Source: Irpex lacteus (lineage: Eukaryota; Basidiomycota; Agaricomycetes; Polyporales; Irpicaceae). Taken from it: DNA of 64,000 nt. The stretch is from NCBI GenBank assembly GCA_001986395.2, contig MQVO02000066.1, positions 1 to 64,000 on the forward strand, in the 5' to 3' direction. The translations under genes and the position numbers were made by a program. Shown here piece by piece: positions 46,622 through 58,000 of the stretch (within the stretch, counting starts at the first letter, position 1; each line of letters opens with the position of its first letter). The notes beneath the pieces were generated by a model that was not told where the DNA came from, did not search any database, and worked only from the letters and a program-made list of their open reading frames with translations.

Positions 46622-47034
46622 CGCGTTTTGAGTCTATTTGTCTGATCACGTGAAGAATTGACTCCCCGACTCCGCCTAAGCGCGAGAGTCCCGTCGGCGA
46701 CTGTGCGCCGGCCTACTAAGCTTGAATGTGTGTTTTTGATGGTCGAGCGAAGCCTACTGCAGAAATGCGCGTCCCGCGGACTCCGGCCGCTGGCGAGTTT
46801 CTATGGCAAACAGACAACAGCCAATGAAAAAGAATGTGCCATAATTGCGCCCACCTGTAAGCCACGTTCAATCAGCCGTCACTTTGTCACGAACGCGTCC
46901 GTGACAGTATACCGCGTAACGGACGCGTCGCGTCGTGGCCTATAAAAGGACTCTGCACAGGGCTCTCTCTTCCTCGTCACCCCACCACCACCACCTCTTC
47001 CACTCCGTTGGTTCTCAGTCCAATATACATTATA
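46622..47034 (+). promoter_or_regulatory. Promoter-like region with TATA box and MluI-type palindrome, interrupted by the palindromic element
   Basis: A TATA box (TATAAAAG, 46941-46948) lies 90 bp before the mobile element. Just upstream, two ACGCGT motifs sit in a 9-bp inverted repeat (CGCGTCCGT at 46894-46902 and ACGGACGCG at 46919-46927). A pyrimidine/CCACCACC-rich leader follows the TATA box. The layout is that of a plus-strand promoter and 5' leader, and the element at 47035 begins where the transcribed region should continue. The same region is also upstream of the minus-strand gene ending at 46621. Confidence 0.5.
47023..47034. repeat. Left flank direct repeat (candidate target-site duplication)
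   Basis: ATATACATTATA at 47023-47034 recurs in the same orientation at 50453-50464 on the other side. The 7 bp strictly outside the inverted termini are CATTATA on both sides. Because the tips also read TATA, the true duplication could be 7 to 12 bp. Confidence 0.6.
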
Positions 47035-48662
47035 TATATGCAAACCAGGGGTCATAACTACCCTGATTCATGTGTCAGCCGACGCCACCCGAATAACATA
47101 TAGATTATATACAAACCAACGTATGATTTGTAGCATACTTTATTTGTAAATCAATATTACAAGCTGTATATGATTTGATACAGTTCTGTCAGGTTATATA
47201 CAAATCAATTGCAGTTAATGTGGCTTCTTGGATCTGTCATGAAGATGACTCTTGTATTTGTATCTCAGCTCATAGTCCAGCATTGTTTTTCCTAAACTCC
47301 ATGAATTCTGGCCTGTTTATATGTGAACCGGATTATATTGTTTGCACACTACATATGTAAACCAAAGTATATTGTACTCACACTATAAGTGTAGATTGAA
47401 TCTATGAACAGTATATATATGTATATAGATAGTGTTACTGCAGTTGAAGATCTTTACCATCACGTTATATGATTAATTTACCTATATATAATGTATGATG
47501 GAACTACATTCAAGAGTACACAAGTACTAATTCATCCTTGGCTTCTAATTACTGTGAACAGCAACAGAGCTGTTTTGCATATAGTATGTGTGACGGACTT
47601 GCATATAATATATGTAACCGGTTTGCATACAAGTTAAGTCACTGGTTTATATACAACATGAGTGACTAATCTGCATATATCTGTAATTGGCATGAATAGA
47701 GTGTATAGAGCATGTCTGGGCAAATTTTGGAGCTTATCAGATGGTGGCTTGATATGGATCTTCATGGGGGTGCCTGAAAATGTGGCCAGGCTGATCTAGG
47801 GTGAAGGGTGGGCCCTAATAACAATCAGAGACATTTATCCTAGCCCTATGTAGTGTACTGACAAGGATCAAAAGGAATTTTGATGATAGCTTCACTGGTG
47901 GGGGAGATATGACCCATGTGCTCCTCCTCCCCTCCCTCTCCCAAAAAAGCGCCTCCAGCAGCTTGCAGCTTTAATGAGGGGCTTTATCAAACATTCATAA
48001 TTATATTTGAGTGTCTTTTACACGTCCTGATGTAGTTTTCAGGCCTCAATCACGTGTCTAGATAGAGATCTGCAGGGCTGTGCCTGACACTGTGGCCAGG
48101 CTGATCAGGGAGGAATGGATGGTCCAAATAATGATCTGGAGCCTGTTTTCTAATGTCCCATACCATATCTAGAGTATACAAAAGGAACTGGGACAATATC
48201 TTTACTGGTGGGCGAGATCTGGACCATGTGCTCCTCCTCCCCTGGACCCCTCCCAAAAGTCGCGCTATTGTAGGCGGATGATTGATGGGGGGCCTTAGAT
48301 ATTTTAGGACATTGTTCCAGAGTATATAAGACACGTCTGTGCCATTTTTTGAATTCCCCAGAGCGTGTCTTCATATAGCAATCAACTGGTCACATGACAC
48401 TGTGGCCAGCTCTCTACAGGCAGGATGGGAGACTCTGGCAATGAACTGAGCTTCGGATATACGTTCCCCATATTCCCCTAATATTATTCAGAAGGAATTT
48501 CGATGGTAGCTACTCTAGGGGTGGCTCAGTGAGGATGTCTTCCTCCTCCTCCTCCTCCCCTCCAAAAAGCGTCCTCCCATGGATCACACACTCAGGGGAG
48601 GGCCCAAATAACACTTGAACAATGTTACCTGACATATAGGGCATATGTGTGCCAGGTTTCAG
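47035..48662 (+). repeat. Left arm of the palindrome
   Basis: The outer part (47035 to about 47700) contains TATATGCAAACC at the tip and repeated variants (ATATACAAACC, ATATGTGAACCGG, ATATGTAAACC, ATATGTAACCGG). The inner part holds three diverged units starting near 47765, 48080 and 48395. Each begins with a GTGGCCAG motif and carries a CTCCTCCTCCCCT pyrimidine block. Confidence 0.8.
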
Positions 48663-48829
48663 GCTCCCCCTATCAATACTTCCTCCCCCATGCATTATAC
48701 AGTGCAGAACACAGGGTTAGGTTACATATGTCACAGTCATGTACTTGGATGCATTGTCTCACTTGTGTCTCTGCCAGTGTATATCAGTGCTGTGAACGCT
48801 CTAGGGTGGGTAATAATGATGGGGGAGGG

Positions 48830-50457
48830 CTGAAACCTGGCACACATATGCCCTATATGTCAGGTAACATTGTTCAAGTGTTATTTGGGCCCTCCCCTGA
48901 GTGTGTGATCCATGGGAGGACGCTTTTTGGAGGGGAGGAGGAGGAGGAGGAAGACATCCTCACTGAGCCACCCCTAGAGTAGCTACCATCGAAATTCCTT
49001 CTGAATAATATTAGGGGAATATGGGGAACGTATATCCGAAGCTCAGTTCATTGCCAGAGTCTCCCATCCTGCCTGTAGAGAGCTGGCCACAGTGTCATGT
49101 GACCAGTTGATTGCTATATGAAGACACGCTCTGGGGAATTCAAAAAATGGCACAGACGTGTCTTATATACTCTGGAACAATGTCCTAAAATATCTAAGGC
49201 CCCCCATCAATCATCCGCCTACAATAGCGCGACTTTTGGGAGGGGTCCAGGGGAGGAGGAGCACATGGTCCAGATCTCGCCCACCAGTAAAGATATTGTC
49301 CCAGTTCCTTTTGTATACTCTAGATATGGTATGGGACATTAGAAAACAGGCTCCAGATCATTATTTGGACCATCCATTCCTCCCTGATCAGCCTGGCCAC
49401 AGTGTCAGGCACAGCCCTGCAGATCTCTATCTAGACACGTGATTGAGGCCTGAAAACTACATCAGGACGTGTAAAAGACACTCAAATATAATTATGAATG
49501 TTTGATAAAGCCCCTCATTAAAGCTGCAAGCTGCTGGAGGCGCTTTTTTGGGAGAGGGAGGGGAGGAGGAGCACATGGGTCATATCTCCCCCACCAGTGA
49601 AGCTATCATCAAAATTCCTTTTGATCCTTGTCAGTACACTACATAGGGCTAGGATAAATGTCTCTGATTGTTATTAGGGCCCACCCTTCACCCTAGATCA
49701 GCCTGGCCACATTTTCAGGCACCCCCATGAAGATCCATATCAAGCCACCATCTGATAAGCTCCAAAATTTGCCCAGACATGCTCTATACACTCTATTCAT
49801 GCCAATTACAGATATATGCAGATTAGTCACTCATGTTGTATATAAACCAGTGACTTAACTTGTATGCAAACCGGTTACATATATTATATGCAAGTCCGTC
49901 ACACATACTATATGCAAAACAGCTCTGTTGCTGTTCACAGTAATTAGAAGCCAAGGATGAATTAGTACTTGTGTACTCTTGAATGTAGTTCCATCATACA
50001 TTATATATAGGTAAATTAATCATATAACGTGATGGTAAAGATCTTCAACTGCAGTAACACTATCTATATACATATATATACTGTTCATAGATTCAATCTA
50101 CACTTATAGTGTGAGTACAATATACTTTGGTTTACATATGTAGTGTGCAAACAATATAATCCGGTTCACATATAAACAGGCCAGAATTCATGGAGTTTAG
50201 GAAAAACAATGCTGGACTATGAGCTGAGATACAAATACAAGAGTCATCTTCATGACAGATCCAAGAAGCCACATTAACTGCAATTGATTTGTATATAACC
50301 TGACAGAACTGTATCAAATCATATACAGCTTGTAATATTGATTTACAAATAAAGTATGCTACAAATCATACGTTGGTTTGTATATAATCTATATGTTATT
50401 CGGGTGGCGTCGGCTGACACATGAATCAGGGTAGTTATGACCCCTGGTTTGCATATA
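48830..50457 (-). repeat. Right arm of the palindrome
   Basis: It is the reverse complement of 47035-48662. Every stretch I compared was identical, and translated frames in the two arms are identical over their whole lengths, indicating very recent formation or ongoing gene conversion. Confidence 0.8.
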
Positions 50458-50464
50458 CATTATA
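50453..50464. repeat. Right flank direct repeat (candidate target-site duplication)
   Basis: This is the partner of 47023-47034 and overlaps the right tip of the element by 5 bp. Confidence 0.6.
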
Positions 50465-50684
50465 GGATATTCGACTGATCCATAAGCCACTCCAGCATAA
50501 TTAGTTCTGTGGCGTGCTTGACGACCCCGGCGCCCATGGAGGCGGTTTGCTGAGAGGTCACCCTCTGTCCACGCTTTGCCACTACTACTTTACCAGGTGC
50601 GTTCTATCTCAGTCCCAGGCTCCGGTTAGCAGCTTCCGGACGTTCACTGACCATTTGAGTGTGCGAGCGTGTGTGCGTTTTGTC

Positions 50685-50744
50685 CGTGAGTCTGAGTCTG
50701 AGTCTGTGAGCATGTGAGCGTGTGAGCGTGTGAGCGTGTGAGCG
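50685..50744. repeat. Short tandem repeats (TCTGAG)n and (TGTGAGCG)n
   Basis: Three TCTGAG units are followed by about four TGTGAGCG units. Such simple sequence is prone to slippage and carries no coding signal. Confidence 0.7.
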
Positions 50745-50875
50745 GGAATCCATGACCGATTGCCTTTTTAGGAAGACTTTGTCAATCTACGCCGGGCGTC
50801 CTAGCGAAACGTGGGCTTGAGGATGGCGCCCTCAGGCAATTCGTCCGGCTTTCGCTTTCGCTCACTACTGTTTGA

Positions 50876-50898
50876 GGGGGGGGGGGGGGGGGGGGGGG
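50876..50898. repeat. Homopolymer tract of 23 G
   Basis: An uninterrupted run of G lies 35 bp beyond the stop codon of the large minus-strand gene, so it would be a C23 run in its 3' flank. The exact length is uncertain in any assembly. Confidence 0.85.
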
Positions 50899-50932
50899 CT
50901 ATACTTGTATATAATTTCTGATGTAGTATCTG

Positions 50933-53787
50933 TTATGTACTACCTACAATGTAATCTATCGCGAACCTTTCCGCATTCTCCATGAATGCTCGCAATGTAG
51001 TCTTTCCCCGGTGCAGCTCTTTAACCCATTGTTTGTTTGTCTTAGGCCGCGCCAGTCCCAAACATATCTGTTTCACTCGTCGTTGGTACCAGTCTTCTGC
51101 CCGCTCTGTCCAATAGCCAGTATTATACCCTGAGCGTTCCCAAGTTGTCTGTATTGGCCACCAAGATACTATTGACGCCTGTGCGTCGGATTGAGCTTCG
51201 TGCTACATGTAAGCATTGAATTTAGATAGTTGGTACTAGCAGAATACGTACGCGTTAGTACTCGGTATACGCCCGAGATCAAGTGCAGTTGCTCCTCGGT
51301 AAGTTCTCCTTTCTCGTACAGTTGTTCCCCCACGTTCACGATCTCAACGTTCGCATTCAGCTCGTGTGGTCGATAGCTAAACGCGGTGTCGTCGCCGTTT
51401 ACTGCCTCGTGCGTTAGCCTCCATGCGATACCTCCCCTTTGCAGGGCCAACTTTCCCACAGCGGTCGCCAGAAGGTCATCCCGCTGTCTCTTGTACAACA
51501 GGTAGTCTTTCGACCCTATGTCTGATCCATGAGGTTTGACCCCTACGCCCATAGGTCGACCGTCGACGTATGATGTGGTGGGTGCGCGGACAGGACTGTT
51601 CGCGGTGGTGCGCCATAGTTGATGCACCCGACTGCCTCGCGCGACGGCTTCCCTAAGTAATTGATAGGGCGATATTGTTCCCTCGCCTCGAATCGCGTGC
51701 TGTAGGTCAAGGGCCGAGACGCCAACTGCCCATTCTGTTTCGCCTGCTGGTCCTTCTGATGCGCTTGTAAATGGACATACGATGAACGATGCTCCTTCGC
51801 ACGTGTTCAACCGTCGAACGTCGACTCCTCTCGGTGAACTGTCTTGTTTTGCACTGTGAGGATGGCTCGCGAAGGTATCTTGAGGCGGAAGGGTGCCGTC
51901 TGTGATAAGACGCGCGAACTTATTCAAAGCACGCACATCGCGTTCTGCCAAGGCGTGCTCTTCGATTATTTCACCGAACGTGAGCTGTATGTTGCTGATG
52001 CACGTCGGTATGTCATTGTCGTTGTCGTTCTCCTGCTCCGCTGTAGTTGGCGCCCTGAATCCATACCTTGCAGCTAGGATAGTTGCAAAGGTTTCCTTGG
52101 GCTTCAGTTCCTCGGTTGCAGCGTAGGCAGCATCGACGGCCAATAGAGTATCTAGAGACTGTAGCAGAGTCGCGTAAGACTCGAATGGACGGTCCCACAA
52201 CGGGTCTCGCTCTGCTTTCGAGGGCGCTGGAGGAGGAGTACGTGATCGTCTTCTTTGCCCTGTGCCTTGTCTTTCTCGACGTACGGGCGATGATCCTCGA
52301 GTCCCTTGCTCTATTCTGCGCGTGATGCTTCCGTCGGCGTGCGATTCACGTTCTGCTTGCGTTTCCGCGTCGTCTTGAGAAGCCGTCCGATTGTCAACGT
52401 CGTACTCATGGCGAAACGCGTTGTAGCGTCGGTCCCCTGGCGCTGTGTTTGCCCAGAGCTGTTCCACGTGTCGCGGGTTCACTAGGGAGCGGATGTTGAC
52501 TTCGTCGTGAAGGGTCCATTGGTACACCGCGGGCGATCCTCCTGTGGGGACAGGTTGATCACGATGCTTTGTTTCTCTATACTCCCTGGCCATTCGTTCA
52601 TCTTCACTCTCTCTCGATCTCCACGCCCACTGCTCTTCTTGTGTTCTCGTCATGAATTCTTCGAACCTTTCTCCTTGTTTCTGCCGGTTGTTGAACCTGA
52701 AGCGTGAGAGCATCAGTGACGCGTGGCTGTGAACCACTTCTCGGAGCTGCACAAAGTCATACGCGTTCCCGCTGTTGACGATTTGGAAAGCCGACCCTTG
52801 TATAGCACGTCTTCGAAAGATAATATATGTAGGGTGCTCTTTTTGTGTGACATTCATTCGCGATATCGTGTAGCTCGCATCTTCTGTCAACGGCCGCGCT
52901 CTATCCTCGTTGTCTAATCTCCACTCCGTGTCTGCCTTCATTTGAACCAAAAGGACCCAGCGATGATCTGGAATTACTGCCTTAGCGACTTCGAGGGTTG
53001 ATGGGGGTAATTTCGGCAGGTCGTCTCGTCTGGTGTTCTGCCCGTCGAATACGAACCATAACGGTATGCTGTCGCCTGTTGCCAGTATGCCTTCGATAGT
53101 TTCGTGCCACGCGCACATTGAGTCGGGGTTGTATGCTCGCGTTATGTCGACGAAGCCCCCAATTCGGGGCACTTCGAAGTCCGCGATCCAGGAAACCCGG
53201 AAGGCGTTGCAGTACGCAAGCGGGAGCGCGTCTGGGCCTTCGCACAGCTCTTCCCAGGTTGCTCGCTTCCTCTTTTCTTCCTGGAACCGTAGACAGGAGA
53301 TGAGTGCAAAGTGAAGGGTAAACGCACTCCGTGCTTCAGCTAGCGCTTTTAGCAGTTGCTGTTCACTGGGCCAGGGTTCCGCGTACCCAAACGCGGAGGG
53401 CGGAGGTGGAAATACAGTCTCTAAGTAGACTCCCCCTGCTCTATCCACCAATCGTCGTCGTAATTGAACAGTTACCAGCTCCAGTGCTTGCCACTGTGCT
53501 CGTTGCTCACTGACTAACTGGTGAGATGGCCGCCCTTCCTTCGCGATTTTCTCTGTCTTTGCAGCTAAAGGGTTCAAACACCCGAAAAGAGGTCCATCGT
53601 ATTCTGTCTGCTGGGGAACGAAAGCGACGTAGTAGAAATCGTCGTAGAGAAATCTGGGCCGCAATAGGCGTGCGATAGGTTTACTTGGGGAATTGATCGG
53701 TGGAGGGTGGGGCAAATAGTCTGCGTTTCTCGAGACGTACACCGTTCTCGTATTGGGCTTTCCAAAAACGTAGCATGTACTCGCCAT
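50933..53787 (-). CDS. Large unrecognised protein, about 931 aa, 2 exons
   Basis: Exon 1 (51262-53787) is one open frame of 842 codons. The frame could run 30 codons further, but the end of that reading is poor. Splicing at a GTACTAAC donor to a TACATGTAG acceptor joins an 89-residue Trp-rich end (exon 2, 50933-51202: SIVSWWPIQTTWERSGY, then WTERAEDWYQRRV). A GTATAC donor 9 nt earlier also keeps the frame. Visible parts: N-terminal Pro/Tyr-rich segment, GFVDITRAYNPDSMCAWHE, FVFDGQNTRRDDLP and WVLLVQMKADTEW. Then comes a long charged, coiled-coil-like stretch (residues about 380-430), a disordered Arg/Ser/Pro region (about 500-530) and a globular C-terminal domain. It is intron-poor and GC-richer than its neighbours. 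I recognise no catalytic motif. A mobile-element passenger or lineage-specific nuclear protein are both possible. Confidence 0.75.
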
Positions 53788-54671
53788 GACTACCAGTAAT
53801 AATAAGCGTGATCAGCCTTTTTTTGATTGATTTATACTTTGCTATCCGTACCTATCAATTGCTGTATTGCACACCGCAGTGCTCTTCGTAGTCCTCACGT
53901 TAGTCCTCGCGCTCAAGTTAGCACAGTCCGTCACGGTTGCGCGTTTGTCACGGTCACCCATCACAGGTGACGTATCGCGGCCACTTTTGACGCTTACCTC
54001 GTGATCGCCTAATTATAAGATTGCCCTTGTTGTCCGTCTCTTGTCCTCTCTTCCACCATCACTTACCCTTCACACTATGTTTTTCACTGCTGCCGCGGGC
54101 TTTTTCATTGTGCTACGACGCATGCGGGTCTGTCGTGGACGCGGCTCATGTTGAGTACGTAAAGGTACGTTTGTCGTTGTTCTACTTATGTGATGCGTTG
54201 CTTATTAGATTCTAGTCGCGTTCCTCTCTCCGAGCACGGGGCTGTTAGAATGGCCCTGTGTCTCTCGGAGAGAGTATGTGATCCTCTGCCACGTAGCTAT
54301 ACACGCTAATGCTTTGCGCGTGCGTGGGTTATGATCCCCCTATTCCCTGAAGCCAAGGAGGGCATGCAGCCAGGGCTGGTTATTGAGTAATAGCACCGCA
54401 TCTCATGTACTTACGGGTTACGCGTCTTTGTCACCAATGCCAATTTTCTTTTCGCTATCTCTCCGGTGTGACTTCAGGGCAACATCATTGTTCGCGGCGA
54501 GTCGACCACGCGTGTATGTGTTGGGCAGCTCCTAGAGGCTAGTGCCTCCCGTCCGAGTTCGCACTTAATGCATCACCTTTACAGTAAAGATATACTTCAG
54601 TGCATTCCTACTCTATCAACACGACAATCGGAAAAGTGATTTGTTCAGCGATCCTACTTAGCCTCTTCCGC
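53788..54671. promoter_or_regulatory. Upstream region of the large gene, with a second TATA-like promoter pointing right
   Basis: GTCAC-rich sequence (about 53925-53975, TCCGTCACGG, TTGTCACGGTCAC) precedes an ATTATAAG box at 54011. A pyrimidine-rich leader and a short frame starting ATG at 54078 follow. Word content and order resemble the promoter-like region at 46870-47020. No gene downstream of it could be supported before 54671. Confidence 0.35.
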
Positions 54672-55641
54672 TCAATAATCCCCGCCAAAGCCCATCTTGA
54701 TTGTCATATTATTTGCAGCTTCCCTAATCAGCGCCTCTTCTTGACCCAAGAAGCGGCCGTAATGGTATCTAAACGTAGAGACACAAGGTCTACATATCTC
54801 CGTGGTCTCCACAACAACAAACAGAGAGTTATGGACTTTGGCAGCGGGATACCAATCCGCCCCTCGGAACAATGGCTCTGCAATGCTATCCCATAGAGCG
54901 TTCATTAAATCGACGCACTGATGTCCCTTGCACTTCTTTGAGGATATGCGAGAGCTGTAAATCGGAGGCTTCTTCTCTAAGATACCCTGTCGCACTGCCT
55001 GAGTGGCTCGTTGGACCGACAAGAGCTCGGAAACTATGACCCTCGGGATCATGTCAAGACTAACGGAGGGCTGGGTATGCAGCGGTGAAGAAGCGAGCTT
55101 GATGAAGGCAGGCGATATCCACTGTGGGACCCGATGCTCGACTCCCATCCGTAGAAGCCTTGTCGGGGAGATGGTATCTTGTTCATCGGATAGTTTCATC
55201 ACCGCGAAATCCCGAGCACTAGGAGCAGAGTATAGAAGCGACAGTTTAAGTACTGCTTCTAACTCTTCCACGGAGAAAGCGTGGGTGTTACTGTGAACAA
55301 CGGTCTGATTCGCATGAGGGACTCGAATGAGAAGAGGGAAACGTACAGAGAAGGGAATATGTAGGCAACGAAAGCCTGAAACTCCTGCGAGCTGATGCCG
55401 CGCAATATAATTGGATTGTCATCAGAGGCGCCTGGAGTATTCCCCTGAGCCTGTCCTCCTTGAGCCTGATAGTCAACTAAAGCAGAACATCGCGCATTGA
55501 GGAGCACAAGAGGCAAGCGAAACAAGGTTGTATCAACCTAGAATTCCAGATATTAGCATCGCCTCTGCCTAGGAGCGTTCAGGGATATACTTGGATGACA
55601 ACGAAGCGAGAGTCTTCATAGTAGTGCGTGAGGGATTTCAT
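54672..55641 (-). CDS. BTB/POZ-domain protein, 286 aa, 3 exons
   Basis: The exons are 55591-55641, 55347-55537 and 54672-55290; phases agree. The N-terminal half has the pattern of the basidiomycete BTB family: VDTTLFRLPLVLLNARCSAL, an NPIILRGISSQEFQAFVAYIF segment, then VEELEAVLKLSLLYSAPSARDFAV. The C-terminal half contains a conserved-looking HRVPQWISPAFIKLA and a CKGHQCVDL motif, common in these fungal BTB proteins. BTB domains mediate dimerisation and often act as Cul3 adaptors or in transcription complexes; which applies here cannot be told. The family is strongly expanded in mushrooms. Confidence 0.82.
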
Positions 55642-56134
55642 GTAGCACATGCGTCTGTTAGGGATTCGCGCTAATAGTCGTCTTTATATGTCTCCAGGAG
55701 ACGCCGATGGATGGACTCCGCTGATTGTGAATGGCGATATCCGAAAGATTGCGGTGGCCCCGGTGCGTCATTTATCCTCAGGAGAGAGCAGTGAGGCCAA
55801 CGCCCTGATCTCCAAAGAAATCTAAGTGTCAGGGCTTCCAAATAGCGACGTGATCCCGATGAACTGGGATAATAAATATCGTGAAGTCGGCATTAGAGCG
55901 CGAGGGTCAAGTTTGTCTCGCCGTGCAAGTAAGATATCCTCATGATGAGCATAAGACGTTTCAAGGATGGGATCAGACTCCTAAAATACACAGTAAACCA
56001 TGCCGCGCAGTCAAAGGACACTAGTGGGACGAAGGATCATCGAATACAGCGACAGCGCAATACGAACAGCTGAGCCAAGGACTGAAGGGGCGGGTAAGCA
56101 GAAAGAGAAATTGATAATCACAACAGAAAGTCCC
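55642..56134. other. Intergenic, nothing recognised
   Basis: This is the promoter side of the BTB gene and the downstream side of the kinase gene. No exon was supported. Confidence 0.4.
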
Positions 56135-58000
56135 CTAATTCAGCCAGCTGTGGCCCAGAACGGCAGGCATAGACATACGCTGGCGAGGGTCACGCATACA
56201 AAGCCCAAGGATTACTGAGCGAGCTGTGGAGAGCGTATCGTAAAGGGCACTTGGAAGCCATTTTAAGATATACTCACCTTCCATGGACCAAGTGTCCGGT
56301 AGATCATCCCAAACAACCCTTCTGTTGTCGATGCCTCGCTCTATGCGAATGTCCTCTCTGCGAAAGGGAAGTCTCCCGGCCATTCTAAGATATGCTTCAG
56401 CGATGTAAGGCACTCCTACAGGAGGAGACTCACGTGTGTATCAGAGTAATCCCTACCGACCAGCTATCTGCTTTAGCGTCGTAACGGCGCGTCCTGGGAT
56501 TTCTGATACAAACTTCAGGCGCCATGTAAGCAGGCGTTCCGCACATTGTCTATAGGGTAGACAGTGAATCAATGCCCTTCCGATGAAAGTACGTCTACAA
56601 ACCTGGGCCGGAGAGCGAAAGTCTTGAACCGTGGCTAAACCGAAATCAGAAACTTTGACGATCGCGGGGGTTGTGGATTGGATCAGGATGTTCTGGGAAC
56701 GATATAAGGTGGATTGTGCGTGTTGAACAAAGTTTGGAACTCACTGCCGGTTTGATGTCGCGATGAATGATGTTTGCATCGTGCAAAAAGCTCAACGCAG
56801 AGCACAGCTGAGCAGCTATGATTTTAGTGTCTCTCTCATCTGCGTAGGCGATGAGTATCTGTATACGGGTTGGGATAAGCACGAACTCACTAATTTTTCC
56901 AAGATGACGAATCCATTGCCCCAAAGTGCCACAGGGAGCAAGCTGCATCACAAGGTCTGGAAGGGAGTTAAGCTGAGACGAAGTCAGATGGTCACGAGAA
57001 TGGACGCACAGACTCTGTCGTTCTCGACCATCGCACTCTCGAGTTTGATGATATGTGGCTGAGAGATGAGAAAGGGCATTTAGTGCTTTTGCTGAGAGAA
57101 TGGAGCTGCATGAGGATAAAACGCACGTGTTGTATCCCGCGCATCAGATTCACTTCACGCTTGATGGCTGTGCGCCTCTGTTGCTCTTCTTCAGGCTGTA
57201 CGGCTTGTCGCTCGAGTCGTATCACCTTCACGGCCACAGGCTGCCCGGTAGCCCGATTATGAGCTGCTAAAACCGTGCCGAATGCCCCCCGGCCAAGTCT
57301 AAAAAGTCTTTTGAGCGCCCATTCGTGGAGAACATCAACAACGACTTACTCCTTATCCATCAGCGCATATCGCGCTTGGAGCTTTGAAAGTGACTTTATC
57401 AAAAGCATGTCGAAGCAGGAGACGTCAGTCTGACTCACGGACTTGGCTTTGTACTGGTGAAGTTTAAATTCTAAAGCACATCTTCGGTCAGAGAAGCGCG
57501 ACTCAATCAACGAAGCGACTGACCTGGGCCTTCCGCACCTCCAAGAGTAAGAACTGACCCGTCTTGAATTATGTATGGCGTCCCGGTCGGAATTTTGACC
57601 CCGTCCACCTTGAGCAGAAACGTCAGTACACTAGAAAGGGGCCTGAGCGCTGTGAAAACCCACAAATGTACCGTTCTTGCTCGCGTCTGTCACGTTTAGC
57701 GAGTATGCTTTCCCGTCCTGGGAAAGCGAGCTGGTAATACGGCAGTGAACTCGACCTAAGACAAAGAAAGGTGAGCCAAGGCCATGTCTTATACGATCAG
57801 ATATACTCACTGATGCGCTCCCTACCCAACAGAGGTTGGTCGCAGCGCAAGTCCCTCCCAATTGTGAACTCCTGAAACCGGTGCGGGATGGCGAATGCGA
57901 CAGTTGATCCGTCTGTGGCCGTGAATGAGCCGCAGAGGGGGGTCAGATCTGTGCGAGGTCGAAGATGGGGCTCGTCTAGATTCGGGGGAAAGGTGGCCAT
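56135..58000 (-). CDS. FHA-domain serine/threonine kinase, Chk2/Rad53-type
   Basis: The ATG at 58000 opens an FHA domain: [11 protein letters not shown], then RIS joined across an intron to [14 protein letters not shown] and [18 protein letters not shown]. The kinase domain follows: glycine loop [17 protein letters not shown] with the ATP Lys, [20 protein letters not shown] (split by an intron after PA), [18 protein letters not shown] and a C-lobe ending [24 protein letters not shown]. All catalytic residues I can see are intact. FHA plus CAMK-type kinase is the architecture of the DNA-damage checkpoint kinases Rad53, Cds1 and Chk2. Small introns break it into about ten exons; one junction (NGTF to VDG) uses an AAG acceptor. 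Whether it is the true checkpoint kinase or one of the extra FHA kinases of mushrooms cannot be settled here. Confidence 0.85.

Larger units (their letters stand above)
47035..50457. mobile_element. 3.42-kb fold-back palindromic element
   Basis: Position p in the left half is complementary to position 97492-p in the right half from 47035/50457 inward to 48662/48830, with no length offset at any checkpoint. Each arm is therefore 1,628 bp and the spacer is 167 bp (48663-48829). Four long open frames in one arm have identical mirror copies in the other. The element is flanked by CATTATA immediately outside both ends. The outer half of each arm is AT-rich with many ATATGYAAACC-type words; the inner half has three diverged units. 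No transposase is encoded, so it would depend on a trans-acting enzyme. Fold-back transposons have this structure; an assembly or cloning inversion must be excluded. Confidence 0.75.

Noticed and set aside
47175..50317. Open frames of 61-111 codons inside the palindrome arms
   Set aside because: They exist as exact mirror pairs only because the arms are identical. They include low-complexity Glu runs from CTCCTC repeats and show no motif or splice context.
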